A stretch of 15,266 nucleotides of DNA. Source: CAYVXE01 sp964455375 (GTDB lineage: Bacteria; Zhuqueibacterota; Zhuqueibacteria; Oceanimicrobiales; Oceanimicrobiaceae). This document shows positions 1 to 7,053 of the stretch, one piece after another; positions within the stretch are counted from its first letter, which is position 1, and every line of letters starts with the position of its first letter. Position numbers and translations under genes: made by a program. The notes below the pieces were generated by a model. It searched no databases and was not told the DNA's origin. It saw nothing but the letters and a program-made list of their open reading frames with translations. The stretch covers positions 1 through 15,266 of the forward strand of contig CAYVXE010000099.1 in assembly GCA_964455375.1 (NCBI GenBank), in the 5' to 3' direction.

Positions 1-306
1 TAAAATTCCGGACCGATTGAAATCGCTCGTAGGCATTTGGGGTACGATAAAGCGGGATGATGGTTTTGTTCGTAAGGAGCGGATCTGCATTTTGAGGAAA
101 ATATCCGAATGCAACGGCTCTGTCGTATGCTTCCGTACCAGGAATAGGGCAGAAGGACGCTAACCGCACGTTCACACCGAGGTCGTGAGGATACAAAACA
201 GTCTCGATAACTTCCTCAAGTTTTGGCCTGGCCATCCCAGGGGTTTACTCCACAAGTCGAATGCGGTAAAATCATAAATCCAGGGGTTGATGCAGAGAAC
301 ACGCAA
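1..306 (-). pseudogene. Radical SAM protein remnant with internal deletion and frame change
   Basis: Seen on the minus strand: from about 306 one frame reads LRVLCINPWIYDF then AFDLWSKPLG, the N-terminal signature of a family of cobalamin-binding-domain radical SAM proteins. Within a few bases (about 219-240) the similarity moves to another frame reading MARPKLEEVIETV, then VRLASFCPIPGTEAYDRA, then DPLLTNKTI, ending at YERFQSVRNF at the window edge. These match the C-terminal part of the same type of protein (PIPGTE and DPLLTNKT are typical). The several hundred residues that should lie between, including the CxxxCxxC iron-sulfur motif, are absent. In the second frame a stop codon lies just upstream of the ATG at 235. 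Inference: a large internal deletion fused the ends, with a frame change at or near the junction, so no working enzyme is made. The start is uncertain (TTG at 306 is one option). The gene continues left of the window. It was recognised from motif memory, not a search. Confidence 0.68.
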
Positions 307-351
307 TGCTTTCTTTTTGGAAGGGGCACACTTAAAACAATAGCGAGCTTT

Positions 352-2724
352 TTAATAACTAAATTGGGCGGTAAATGTAAAATTCCTGCCGGCTGCATTG
401 AAACCGCTCAAGTGTTCGCGGTAATTGCGGTCAAGGAGATTTGTGGCTGACACGATTAAACTAAAACCCTTCCGCAGGTTGACTCCTGTGCGGAGGTTAA
501 GTGTCCACCAGCCGGGAGTGCCGCCTTCAGGAATACGCAAATCTTTTTTGTCTTCAGACGATAAGCGCGACTGCTCTGCTGCAAATCGCATCGTTAACTC
601 CGTCCAGATAGATTTTTTGTTGAAGCGTAAGCCGGCAAATCCGCTTAGTGGCGGAATGGCGGATAAAGGCTCATCATCTGAAATATTTTTTCCATACGTG
701 TAAGAAATATTGCCGGAAAAAATCCAGTGCTGTTGTAATTGTACTTCGGTTTGTAAGGCGAGTCCTGCCGTATAGGCTTTACCGGCATTTGCTTTGTGAA
801 AAACCTGCAGCGTATCGCCTTCATCAACAAAATAAGTCAGACCATTAAATGTCGCGGGTTCTCTCACCAGGAGATCATGCAATCTGTTGTAAAATCCGGA
901 AATGACGGCGTGTAATTGCTGTGTGCGGAATTTTAATCCGGCGCTTAAATTAAGGGACTTCTCCCGCCTGGCATCGGGATTCGGGATATCATAAAAACTG
1001 CTGCCTTTCCCGGGCCCCAGTTTGCTGATGTCATCCAGATTTGGTGTACGAAAACCCTGCGCCGCGCTGGCAATAATATGAATATATTCGGTCGCAGGAT
1101 AAAGAAACGCCGCACTACCGGTCAAAGAAGATGAGGTTTGACGAATCGTTTTAAAAGGCAGACTATCTGTATTAAACGGCGCTTTAAGATGTGCCAGATT
1201 GTAACGCAACCCGGTTGTCATCCGCAACTTAAAGGGTAGGGTAAAGCGGTCCTGGACAAACGCACCCAGGCTTGCGAACGTCGATCCATCAGGGAATAGG
1301 GGCGTGGCTCCGGTTAGGACATTTGTGTCTGTATCACGAATTTGCGACCGGGTGTTTACATCGTCAAAATAGAATTCCGAACCGTAAACGAAATGGTGAC
1401 CCTGCGGCGTCAGCTTATTAAATTGCATTTGCAAGCCGGTTGTGAGGGTGCGAAATTGATCCATGGTTTCACGGTTACTGCCGAATTTCTGACGAAATCG
1501 TCGTTCAAACTGCCGGTGCAGAGACACGGTTGCCGTCATGTGATTAAAAAATGTATTGCTTGTCCTGTTTTCCAACCGTACATAAAAAAGGTCTCGTTCC
1601 TGCGGATCAAATAACCGCACCGAGTCTTTCAAAACTTCGATGACATCATACCGGGGAACATCGTGCTGACGATTCAGTTGATAAGCGACGGTAAAGAAAT
1701 TCGCTGGATTTACTTTGAAAAATGTTTTTGTACTGAAATCAAACGTATCGTAGCCATTTGGCGCCTGTTTTTTCGGTAATTGCCTGCGCGTGCGGCTGTC
1801 ATTTTCAAGACGGTGCATGAGTGTTTCGCCACCGTTTGTGCCGCGGGTGACATCGCCAAAAGATTTTGCCGAACCCTCTACCCACAGACTCCAATTTGAA
1901 TGTGCGGTCGTAAAACTGAAATGTGAGGACTTGTTGCCATCGACGGTTGTGAGAGCGCCTTTAACCATGCCATGCGTGATTAATTTTTGCGAGGTTGAAA
2001 AAGTTGGTGTGTGCGTCATCAGATTGATGACCCCACCCAGGGCGTCACTGCCGTAAAGAACAGACTGCGGACCATGGACAATTTCAATTTTGTGCAGATT
2101 GTCAGAACTGACGGTGTTGAGATACTGCGTGTTTCCGCCACGGTAAGTGGCGTTGTTCAGGCGAATGCCATCCACGAGCAGGAGCAATTTATTCGCTCGC
2201 AGCCCTTCAATAATCGGTGACCCGCCACCCTGGTTGGTTTTTTGCACGACGACACCGACTTCCTCGCGCAGCAATTCAGGCGTTTGCTGCACATTTTTTT
2301 GAGAAATATGTTTCGGCGACAGACCGGAAACGAGGTAGGGCAAATCAAAATCAGATTCTGTTTCCCTGGTTGCGGTGACAACCAGATGTTCCAGCTCGAT
2401 CAAGGCCGGCGTCAGGGCAACATTCAGTTCAAGTGCAGAGGACTCCTTCCGGACAGAGATATTTTTCTTTACGGTTTGATATCCCTGCAAACGAAAAACA
2501 ACCAGATAATTCCCCGGTTTTAGTTTAGCGATCCGGTATGTACCGGTTGTGTTGGACACATCCCCTATCCGGTGCGATTCGATAAAAACCTCAACATTTT
2601 CTAAAGGTTTATCTGTCTCTGCATCTTTTACGGTCCCGGTTAATTTGCTGCCGGCGGCAAAAAGAGAAAACGGTAAAAATAAAAGGGTTAAAAGAAAAAG
2701 GAGGGTAGATTTATGTGAATCCAT
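352..2724 (-). CDS. TonB-dependent outer membrane receptor (plug and barrel)
   Basis: Outer-membrane active transporter of about 790 residues, powered by TonB-ExbBD. Seen: hydrophobic signal peptide (residues 5-24, ending LFAAG); a carboxypeptidase-regulatory-like beta domain at about 27-107 (GTVKDAETDKPLENVEV, GTYRIAKLKPGNY); a TonB-box-like HLVVTATR at 113-120; a plug with LLLLVDGIRLNN at 180-191 and HGPQSVLYGSDALGGVINL at 217-235; then an aromatic-rich barrel ending in FSY. FRTPNLDD followed by IPNPDA resembles the FRAP and NPNL boxes of haem/haemoglobin receptors, but the same region occurs in BtuB-like receptors, so the ligand is not assigned. The ATG at 2724 is preferred because GAGG lies about 5 nt upstream and the signal peptide follows at once. 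A longer reading from a TTG at 2826 would lie inside the upstream SDR gene. The ATG begins 1 nt after the SDR stop, so the two are probably co-translated. Confidence 0.95.
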   Translation of the reverse strand: MDSHKSTLLFLLTLLFLPFSLFAAGSKLTGTVKDAETDKPLENVEVFIESHRIGDVSNTTGTYRIAKLKPGNYLVVFRLQGYQTVKKNISVRKESSALELNVALTPALIELEHLVVTATRETESDFDLPYLVSGLSPKHISQKNVQQTPELLREEVGVVVQKTNQGGGSPIIEGLRANKLLLLVDGIRLNNATYRGGNTQYLNTVSSDNLHKIEIVHGPQSVLYGSDALGGVINLMTHTPTFSTSQKLITHGMVKGALTTVDGNKSSHFSFTTAHSNWSLWVEGSAKSFGDVTRGTNGGETLMHRLENDSRTRRQLPKKQAPNGYDTFDFSTKTFFKVNPANFFTVAYQLNRQHDVPRYDVIEVLKDSVRLFDPQERDLFYVRLENRTSNTFFNHMTATVSLHRQFERRFRQKFGSNRETMDQFRTLTTGLQMQFNKLTPQGHHFVYGSEFYFDDVNTRSQIRDTDTNVLTGATPLFPDGSTFASLGAFVQDRFTLPFKLRMTTGLRYNLAHLKAPFNTDSLPFKTIRQTSSSLTGSAAFLYPATEYIHIIASAAQGFRTPNLDDISKLGPGKGSSFYDIPNPDARREKSLNLSAGLKFRTQQLHAVISGFYNRLHDLLVREPATFNGLTYFVDEGDTLQVFHKANAGKAYTAGLALQTEVQLQQHWIFSGNISYTYGKNISDDEPLSAIPPLSGFAGLRFNKKSIWTELTMRFAAEQSRLSSEDKKDLRIPEGGTPGWWTLNLRTGVNLRKGFSLIVSATNLLDRNYREHLSGFNAAGRNFTFTAQFSY

Positions 2725-2725
2725 C

Positions 2726-3493
2726 TTACCTCGCACAGGTAATTTGCCTGCCGCCGTCAACGCTGAGAGTTTCACCTGTGACCCAGCCCGCCGAATCCGA
2801 TGCGAGATACAAAATTGCCTGGGCAATATCGTCTGGCTGCCCCACTCGTCCTAACGGATGTGTGGATTCACTATGTTCAAGAAATGCTGCATAATCGGTT
2901 TCATTCATGCCGCCGCGTTTATGCAATTGAGTTACCACAACGCCGGGATTGACCGCGTTTACACGAATTCCTTTCGACGCCAGTTCAAGGGCCGTACAGC
3001 GTGTGAATTGATCCACTGCGGCCTTGCTCACACAGTAAGCGAGGACATTCGGAAAGGCCCGCAATCCGGTTACACTTGAGACATTCACAATATTTCCGCA
3101 GGTTTTTTCTAAATAGGGGAGACTTAGCTGTGTGAGCATGAAAACGGAGTCAAGATTGATTTCAAGCATATTTTTCCAGTCGGCAAATGATGTCGTTTCA
3201 ATGCTGCCGGTGCCGATGATACCCGCCGCATTCACCAGAACATCTAATTGGCCAAATTTGTTGATGGTATTTTTTACGGCAAGCCTGCAGCTCTCCTCTT
3301 TTGTTACATCGGCGGGTGTGGCCAGAGCGGCGCTACCGTCGTTCTCGATGTCGCGTTGCAGGGATGTGAGAGCCTGCTCATTTCTACCTAAGAGTGCTAC
3401 GTTAGCGCCTTCGGAAGCAAACAGCTTTGCAGTGGCTTTGCCGATGCCACTGGAAGCGCCGGTAATCAGGGCTGTCTTGTCTTTCAGTTTCAT
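2726..3493 (-). CDS. Short-chain dehydrogenase/reductase (classical SDR)
   Basis: NAD(P)-dependent oxidoreductase of 255 residues, the usual length of classical SDRs. Seen: cofactor-binding TGASSGIG at 11-18, NAAG at 88-91, and the catalytic set N113 (EINL), S140 (VSS), Y153 and K157 (YCVSK), with the C-terminal VDGG. All key residues are present, so it should be active. The substrate cannot be read from sequence; FabG-like names would be over-specific. AAGGA lies about 9 nt upstream of the ATG. The stop is one base before the start of the TonB-dependent receptor, so it shares that transcript. It lies 78 bp downstream of the M1 peptidase, a gap with no clear terminator. A second SDR with the same motif set lies 2.4 kb upstream; the two diverge clearly and are not a recent duplication. 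Confidence 0.95.
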   Translation of the reverse strand: MKLKDKTALITGASSGIGKATAKLFASEGANVALLGRNEQALTSLQRDIENDGSAALATPADVTKEESCRLAVKNTINKFGQLDVLVNAAGIIGTGSIETTSFADWKNMLEINLDSVFMLTQLSLPYLEKTCGNIVNVSSVTGLRAFPNVLAYCVSKAAVDQFTRCTALELASKGIRVNAVNPGVVVTQLHKRGGMNETDYAAFLEHSESTHPLGRVGQPDDIAQAILYLASDSAGWVTGETLSVDGGRQITCAR

Positions 3494-3571
3494 GATCGGA
3501 TATCCTTTTAAAAAGTGTCATCTAATTTTTGGGGGCAGCCTTGCTATGGAGACATGGAACCATGCTAGTGT

Positions 3572-5335
3572 TTAGTTTCTCCAGACATTATCCTCTTTGT
3601 TTAATTCAAATTCAATAATATTGTCAGGATCGATGCTAATTTCAACAAGAGCAGATTTATCTGCAAAATCAAAGGTGATCTCACCTCCGTTAAATTCCGT
3701 CCACTGTTTCGTCTCCTGGCTGCCATCTTCAAATTTGAAAAGGATGTTCACCGGAAAATTCAGGGCGCCTGAATTTGAAATGGTGGCTTTTTTGTCCTGA
3801 ACAGTTTTTATCGCGTAGTCGAGATGTGCACCGGTTTCCAGGTACTGTTTCAGAAATGGCGTCCAGTCTTGTCCGGTGACGGTATTTACGGTGGCAATGA
3901 AATCTGCGGTGGTCGGATGTTTGAATTTCCAGTTTTGAAAGTAGGTGCGCATGACGCTGTTCCAAACATCATCACCGAAGTAATTATTCAGCGTGTAGAG
4001 CAGAAGTTTTGGTTTAATGTAGGTGGCGATATAATATTCTTTGTAGCTTTGATGATTCCAGGCGTTGGTATGGACAATGACGCCGGGTTGCTGCAGAAAA
4101 TCTTCTTTGCGAAATTCCCGTATTTTGACTGGTTCATGTCCATTGCCATCAAATAAGAGATCGCCGTAAGCCACTTCAAAAACCCGGGCAGTGGTGAATT
4201 CTGCAAAGCCCTCATCCAGCCAGGCGTCTTCAAACTCGTTATTCGCAACCATACCGTACCACCAACTGTGGGCAAATTCATGAATTGTCAGGCGCTCCGG
4301 AAACAGGTTGTTGACGGGAACCGGTTTTTCGTCTGCGAAAACAGCATCGGGACGGGAAAAATTACCCGTAAAAAACAACATCGGGTACTCCATGACGGTG
4401 TTAAATACCGGAGTGTCCACAATGCTGATCTGTGAATACGGATATAAGCCATACGTCATTGAACAATATTGATAAGCACGTTCTGCAGCTTCCACAAAAC
4501 GTCCGGCCATGTCACGGTGTTCCGGCTGTAAATACAAGCGAATATTCAAGCCTTTGTAAGGAATGACGCTTTCCGTCAGTTTCGTTCCGGCGCTCCAGGC
4601 GAAATCGTGCACGTCTTTTGCCTGAAATGAAAACGTCTTTTGATGATTTTCACCGGTTTCTTTTTTGATCAAATTCCCTGTGGCGGCGACCACATACGAA
4701 TCGGGCAAAGCGATCTGCACATCATAGTCACCGAAATCTGCAAAAAACTCTGAATTGTAGTGGTACTGATGGCAGTTCCAGGCGCCATTTTCATAGACGC
4801 CGATTTTAGGAAACCACTGCGATACAATAAAGAACTCTTTGTAAAATCCGGCGCGTTCTGTAAGCGGAGGTAGTTTCGTTTCGAAATCCATCTTCAGGGT
4901 AATCGTTTTCCCCGGAGGCAGAGACGTCGGTAACTGCAGAGAACAAACGGTTGCATCTTCGGCATTTTCATCGTCGGGATGCAGAAAGGATAAATTGGCA
5001 GTTAAATTCTGTTCTCCCAGGGAGATTGCTTTTATATCCGTATAGCCTTCGTGTCCTTTAAGCTCTTTTGGATAAAAGCCAGCTTCCTGCCAATACGTCG
5101 ACTGTGCATTCTTAAAAGCATTCATGTAGAGATGAAACTGCAATTCTGAAAGCGTATCCTGCGACGTATTCTTCCAGGTCAGAACCTGTTTTGCCCGAAT
5201 GAGTTTTTCTCCGGGCAAAAAGGTGCAGTCTATTTTGTAATTTGCAACCCGGTTTGATAACGGTTTGTCATAGTTATTGGGCCCGCATGAAAAAAGGAAA
5301 AAGAGACATAGAAAAAAATATTTGCTAAAGTTCAT
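3572..5335 (-). CDS. M1 family zinc metallopeptidase, probable lipoprotein
   Basis: Gluzincin aminopeptidase-type enzyme, 587 residues, shorter than PepN-type M1 enzymes (about 870). Seen: N-terminal hydrophobic stretch ending LFSC at 14-17, a plausible lipobox, so probably lipid-anchored in the periplasm or outer membrane; zinc site HEFAH at 352-356 with the third ligand E375 at the canonical spacing (HExxH-18-E); an upstream VMEYP at 314-318 where aminopeptidases have GxMEN. E316 is kept but the Asn is Tyr, a variant I believe is common in short bacterial M1 proteins. The N-terminal ~230 residues look like the M1 beta-sandwich domain; the C-terminal ~100 residues are another beta-rich domain. 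The ATG overlaps the stop of the haem-binding protein gene (ATGA at 5332-5335) and has no evident Shine-Dalgarno, which suggests translational coupling. Likely role: degrading peptides in the envelope; the specificity is not known. Confidence 0.93.
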   Translation of the reverse strand: MNFSKYFFLCLFFLFSCGPNNYDKPLSNRVANYKIDCTFLPGEKLIRAKQVLTWKNTSQDTLSELQFHLYMNAFKNAQSTYWQEAGFYPKELKGHEGYTDIKAISLGEQNLTANLSFLHPDDENAEDATVCSLQLPTSLPPGKTITLKMDFETKLPPLTERAGFYKEFFIVSQWFPKIGVYENGAWNCHQYHYNSEFFADFGDYDVQIALPDSYVVAATGNLIKKETGENHQKTFSFQAKDVHDFAWSAGTKLTESVIPYKGLNIRLYLQPEHRDMAGRFVEAAERAYQYCSMTYGLYPYSQISIVDTPVFNTVMEYPMLFFTGNFSRPDAVFADEKPVPVNNLFPERLTIHEFAHSWWYGMVANNEFEDAWLDEGFAEFTTARVFEVAYGDLLFDGNGHEPVKIREFRKEDFLQQPGVIVHTNAWNHQSYKEYYIATYIKPKLLLYTLNNYFGDDVWNSVMRTYFQNWKFKHPTTADFIATVNTVTGQDWTPFLKQYLETGAHLDYAIKTVQDKKATISNSGALNFPVNILFKFEDGSQETKQWTEFNGGEITFDFADKSALVEISIDPDNIIEFELNKEDNVWRN

Positions 5336-5808
5336 TGTGTTTTTGGAGGGTTGGATAACGTTGTGTTTTCATCAATTTGATTCTTTACAGGTGTTTGTGA
5401 TTCTGCCCACTGTTTAATGGTCAAAATTTCAGCATCGGTTAACGCCGCGTCATGATGCAGCAAGCGGTAACTTTTCAGAGGCATTTCCCGGTCTTCCACT
5501 TCTTCCTTGATTGCGTCGAAGATTTTTTGCTGTTTTTTTGTATCATATTTATCCCATTCCGAAAAATTGTAATGACTTCTCGCATCCTTTACGTCGTCGG
5601 CCACATACCAGGACACGGGTGCAAAATGGCTATACCACGGCCAGCGGGTTTCGTTGGAGTGGCAATCATAACAGGCACGTTTAAACAGTTTTTTTACCGA
5701 AGGATCTGTCTGGAAATCTTGACTGACCGGTGGATTGGTTTTGTTAACGGGAACAAATTGAATCGCTATTAAAATGACGAATAACCCGATGATAATTTTG
5801 CTTAACAT
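5332..5808 (-). CDS. Haem-binding domain protein (CxxCH), membrane-anchored
   Basis: Small exported cytochrome-like protein of 158 residues. Seen: one N-terminal hydrophobic segment (residues 4-20) without an obvious cleavage site, so probably a membrane anchor; then RACYDCHSNETRWPWYSHFAP, with covalent haem motif CYDCH at 46-50 and the W-PWY pattern typical of the Haem_bd domain; then a REMPLKSY segment whose M109 could be the distal haem ligand. The C-terminal helix TDAEILTIKQWAES is cytochrome c-like. Family knowledge: such proteins are widespread in Bacteroidota and relatives, with poorly defined function. A strong GGAG-type ribosome site precedes the ATG. It is translationally coupled to the M1 peptidase by a 4-nt overlap, which suggests linked work in the envelope; what that work is remains unknown. 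Confidence 0.93.
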   Translation of the reverse strand: MLSKIIIGLFVILIAIQFVPVNKTNPPVSQDFQTDPSVKKLFKRACYDCHSNETRWPWYSHFAPVSWYVADDVKDARSHYNFSEWDKYDTKKQQKIFDAIKEEVEDREMPLKSYRLLHHDAALTDAEILTIKQWAESQTPVKNQIDENTTLSNPPKTQ

Positions 5809-5812
5809 AATT

Positions 5813-5819
5813 CTCCCTT
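5813..5819 (-). promoter_or_regulatory. Ribosome binding site of the haem-binding protein gene
   Basis: The minus strand reads AAGGGAG four bases before the ATG at 5808. It is the strongest Shine-Dalgarno match among the left-block genes and fixes that start. Confidence 0.7.
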
Positions 5820-5846
5820 CTGTGCGTCTTTAAAAAAGTAAACAAG

Positions 5847-6608
5847 TTATGTTCGTAAATAAGAGGCGCCGTTGACATCTACGATACAACCGGTGAGATA
5901 TTCCGAGCCGTCTTCTGCAAGAAAACAGACCACATGAGCCACTTCCTCCGGTTTGGCGACACGGCCGAGAGGACTCTGGCGTCGAATGTCCTGCCCATGC
6001 GGACCGTTCAGGATCGGAGCAACCCTTTCGGTATCTACAAAGCCGGGCGCAACCGCATAGACAAAGATATTTTGCGGAGCAAGGGCTCTGGCCAAAGACT
6101 GACTCATGGCATTCAGACCGGCTTTGCTTGCACCGTATGCTGCAGCGTCCGGTTCACCGCGAAATGCACCACGGGAGGTAATATTGACAATTTTTCCGCC
6201 GCCTTTTTTTCTCATGTGCCGGATGCAGCAGAAGCTCAGATAGGCCGGACCTAATAAGTTTGCATTTATTGTTCTTTGCCATGCCTCCTGCCATTGAGCA
6301 TAATCGAGATCAGCAAGCGGATGCAGTTCGAAAATACCGGCATTGTTGACCAGGATGTCCAGTTTTCCGAAAGCGTTGATCACAGAGTCTGCAAGATGAC
6401 TGGCCTCTTCCGGGTTGCCTACATCCGCCTGGAAGATGGTATGTGAATCCCCGTTGAGACGTTCCAGTGTATTTTCTACCGCATTTTGATTTCGATTAAA
6501 ATGCAGCGCTACCTTTGCTCCTTCGGCAGCGAATTTGATGGCAATCGCCCGGCCGATTCCGCCTGAAGCGCCGGTCACAAGAACGGTTTTATTTTCGAAT
6601 CGTTGCAT
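5847..6608 (-). CDS. Short-chain dehydrogenase/reductase (classical SDR)
   Basis: NAD(P)-dependent oxidoreductase of 253 residues. Seen: VTGASGGIG at 11-19, NNAG at 88-91, N117 (NANLLG), S145, Y158 and K162 (YGASK), PGFV at 188-191 and a C-terminal VDVNGA. The catalytic set is complete. It looks closer to the 3-oxoacyl-ACP reductase/glucose dehydrogenase-like SDRs, but the substrate is not determinable. The ATG at 6608 is chosen because MQRFENKTVLVTG puts the Rossmann motif at its usual distance. A longer reading from a TTG at 6665 would add 19 hydrophobic residues that SDRs do not have. No clear Shine-Dalgarno is visible before either start. It ends 38 bp before the haem-binding protein gene, so it is probably the first gene of that run; upstream is a 445-bp repeat-rich gap after typA. 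Confidence 0.93.
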   Translation of the reverse strand: MQRFENKTVLVTGASGGIGRAIAIKFAAEGAKVALHFNRNQNAVENTLERLNGDSHTIFQADVGNPEEASHLADSVINAFGKLDILVNNAGIFELHPLADLDYAQWQEAWQRTINANLLGPAYLSFCCIRHMRKKGGGKIVNITSRGAFRGEPDAAAYGASKAGLNAMSQSLARALAPQNIFVYAVAPGFVDTERVAPILNGPHGQDIRRQSPLGRVAKPEEVAHVVCFLAEDGSEYLTGCIVDVNGASYLRT

Positions 6609-6688
6609 TGCGATTGAATCTATTTTTAAATACCATGAGTGTCCGATTAAGAATATGCCTATCAAAAATCCGGATTTGCCAGATTAGT

Positions 6689-6720
6689 TCCCTCCTTTGC
6701 CAAAGGAAGGACAGGGAGGA
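6689..6720. repeat. Nested REP-like hairpin
   Basis: TCCCTCC at 6689-6695 pairs with GGGAGGA at 6714-6720. Inside it, CCTTT (6694-6698) pairs with AAAGG (6702-6706) across GCC. The next segment, AGGATTG (6717-6723), can also pair with CAATCCT (6755-6761). This resembles short palindromic repeats found between genes; only one copy is seen here, so calling it dispersed is inference. Confidence 0.5.
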
Positions 6721-6840
6721 TTGATTACTTTTGATTTACCTGCGAATCGTATGCCAATCCTTCCTGTGGGGTTGGCTAAAATGCCCTGATTTGTCATCCC
6801 GATCCGTCAGTTGCCTTTGTACGTTGACTTAAGTGCCAAA

Positions 6841-6990
6841 CTTGTTCCCAAACCGAAGTTTGGGAACAAAATTGTCTTAGAAACTTTGTTTCGTTTATCT
6901 AAATTGGTTATTCGAAACAGAGTTTCTCTGCAACCACATTCCAAAATAGAAATTTTGGAAAGAGGTTGTGGCTTCCTTATTTTGCTCTAA
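6841..6990. repeat. Structured dispersed repeat, copy 1
   Basis: About 150 bp that aligns from end to end with 9358-9494 (shared CTTGTTCCCA start, GAGAAACTTTGTTTC-like middle, GTTTCTC, TTCCAAAATAGAAATTTTGG core, TTTGCTCTAA end). It contains three hairpins in order: a 12-bp perfect stem at 6842-6853/6858-6869; AGAAACTTTGTTTCG (6879-6893) with CGAAACAGAGTTTCT (6913-6927), one non-Watson-Crick position; and a two-part stem where CTGCAACC (6928-6935) pairs with GGTTGTGG (6964-6971) and TTCCAAAAT (6939-6947) with ATTTTGGAA (6952-6960). No coding potential. It may be a MITE-like or REP-type element or a structured RNA. Confidence 0.75.
6842..6869 (-). terminator. Perfect 12-bp hairpin with TTCG loop, possible typA transcript end
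   Basis: Read on the minus strand, the direction of typA transcription, the arms TTGTTCCCAAAC and GTTTGGGAACAA enclose TTCG closed by C-G, the very stable cUUCGg tetraloop. It lies about 185 bp past the typA stop. No U-tract follows, so it is not a canonical intrinsic terminator. It may instead stabilise a 3' end, or be only a part of the dispersed repeat. Confidence 0.4.
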
Positions 6991-7053
6991 TATTGCCGAT
7001 TTTGAAAAAATTCATTAAGTTGACACAGATGGTCAGTTGCCTTACACTCATGT

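Larger units (their letters stand above)
6806..7043. repeat. 12-bp direct repeats flanking structured repeat copy 1
   Basis: GTCAGTTGCCTT occurs at 6806-6817 and again at 7032-7043, on either side of the structured element at 6841-6990 and ending 10 bp from the typA stop codon. A 12-bp exact match this close is unlikely by chance. It could be a target-site duplication from insertion or a small local duplication. The repeats do not abut the recognisable element ends, which weakens the insertion reading. Confidence 0.45.
6609..7053. other. Gene-free interval between typA and the SDR gene, repeat-rich
   Basis: No credible gene on either strand. It holds a nested hairpin (6689-6720), one copy of a structured dispersed repeat (6841-6990) and a 12-bp direct repeat around that copy. 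The promoter for the SDR-led operon and the end of the typA transcript should both be here. I could not pick a convincing -35/-10 pair. Confidence 0.8.

Noticed and set aside
314..318. Damaged active site in the M1 peptidase (VMEYP instead of GxMEN)
   Set aside because: Numbers are residues of the protein at 3572-5335. The key Glu is kept and MEYP-type variants are, to my knowledge, common in short bacterial M1 enzymes, so this is not evidence of inactivation.
2725..2826. Longer start (TTG at 2826) for the TonB receptor
   Set aside because: It lies inside the SDR coding region, adds residues before the signal peptide, and the ATG at 2724 has GAGG at the right distance.
3494..3571. Terminator or promoter between the M1 peptidase and the SDR
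   Set aside because: The 78-bp gap shows no convincing stem with a U-tract and no clear promoter boxes.
6609..6665. TTG start at 6665 for the upstream SDR
   Set aside because: It would add 19 residues ahead of the Rossmann motif that classical SDRs do not have; the ATG at 6608 gives the normal N-terminus, although its ribosome site is weak.
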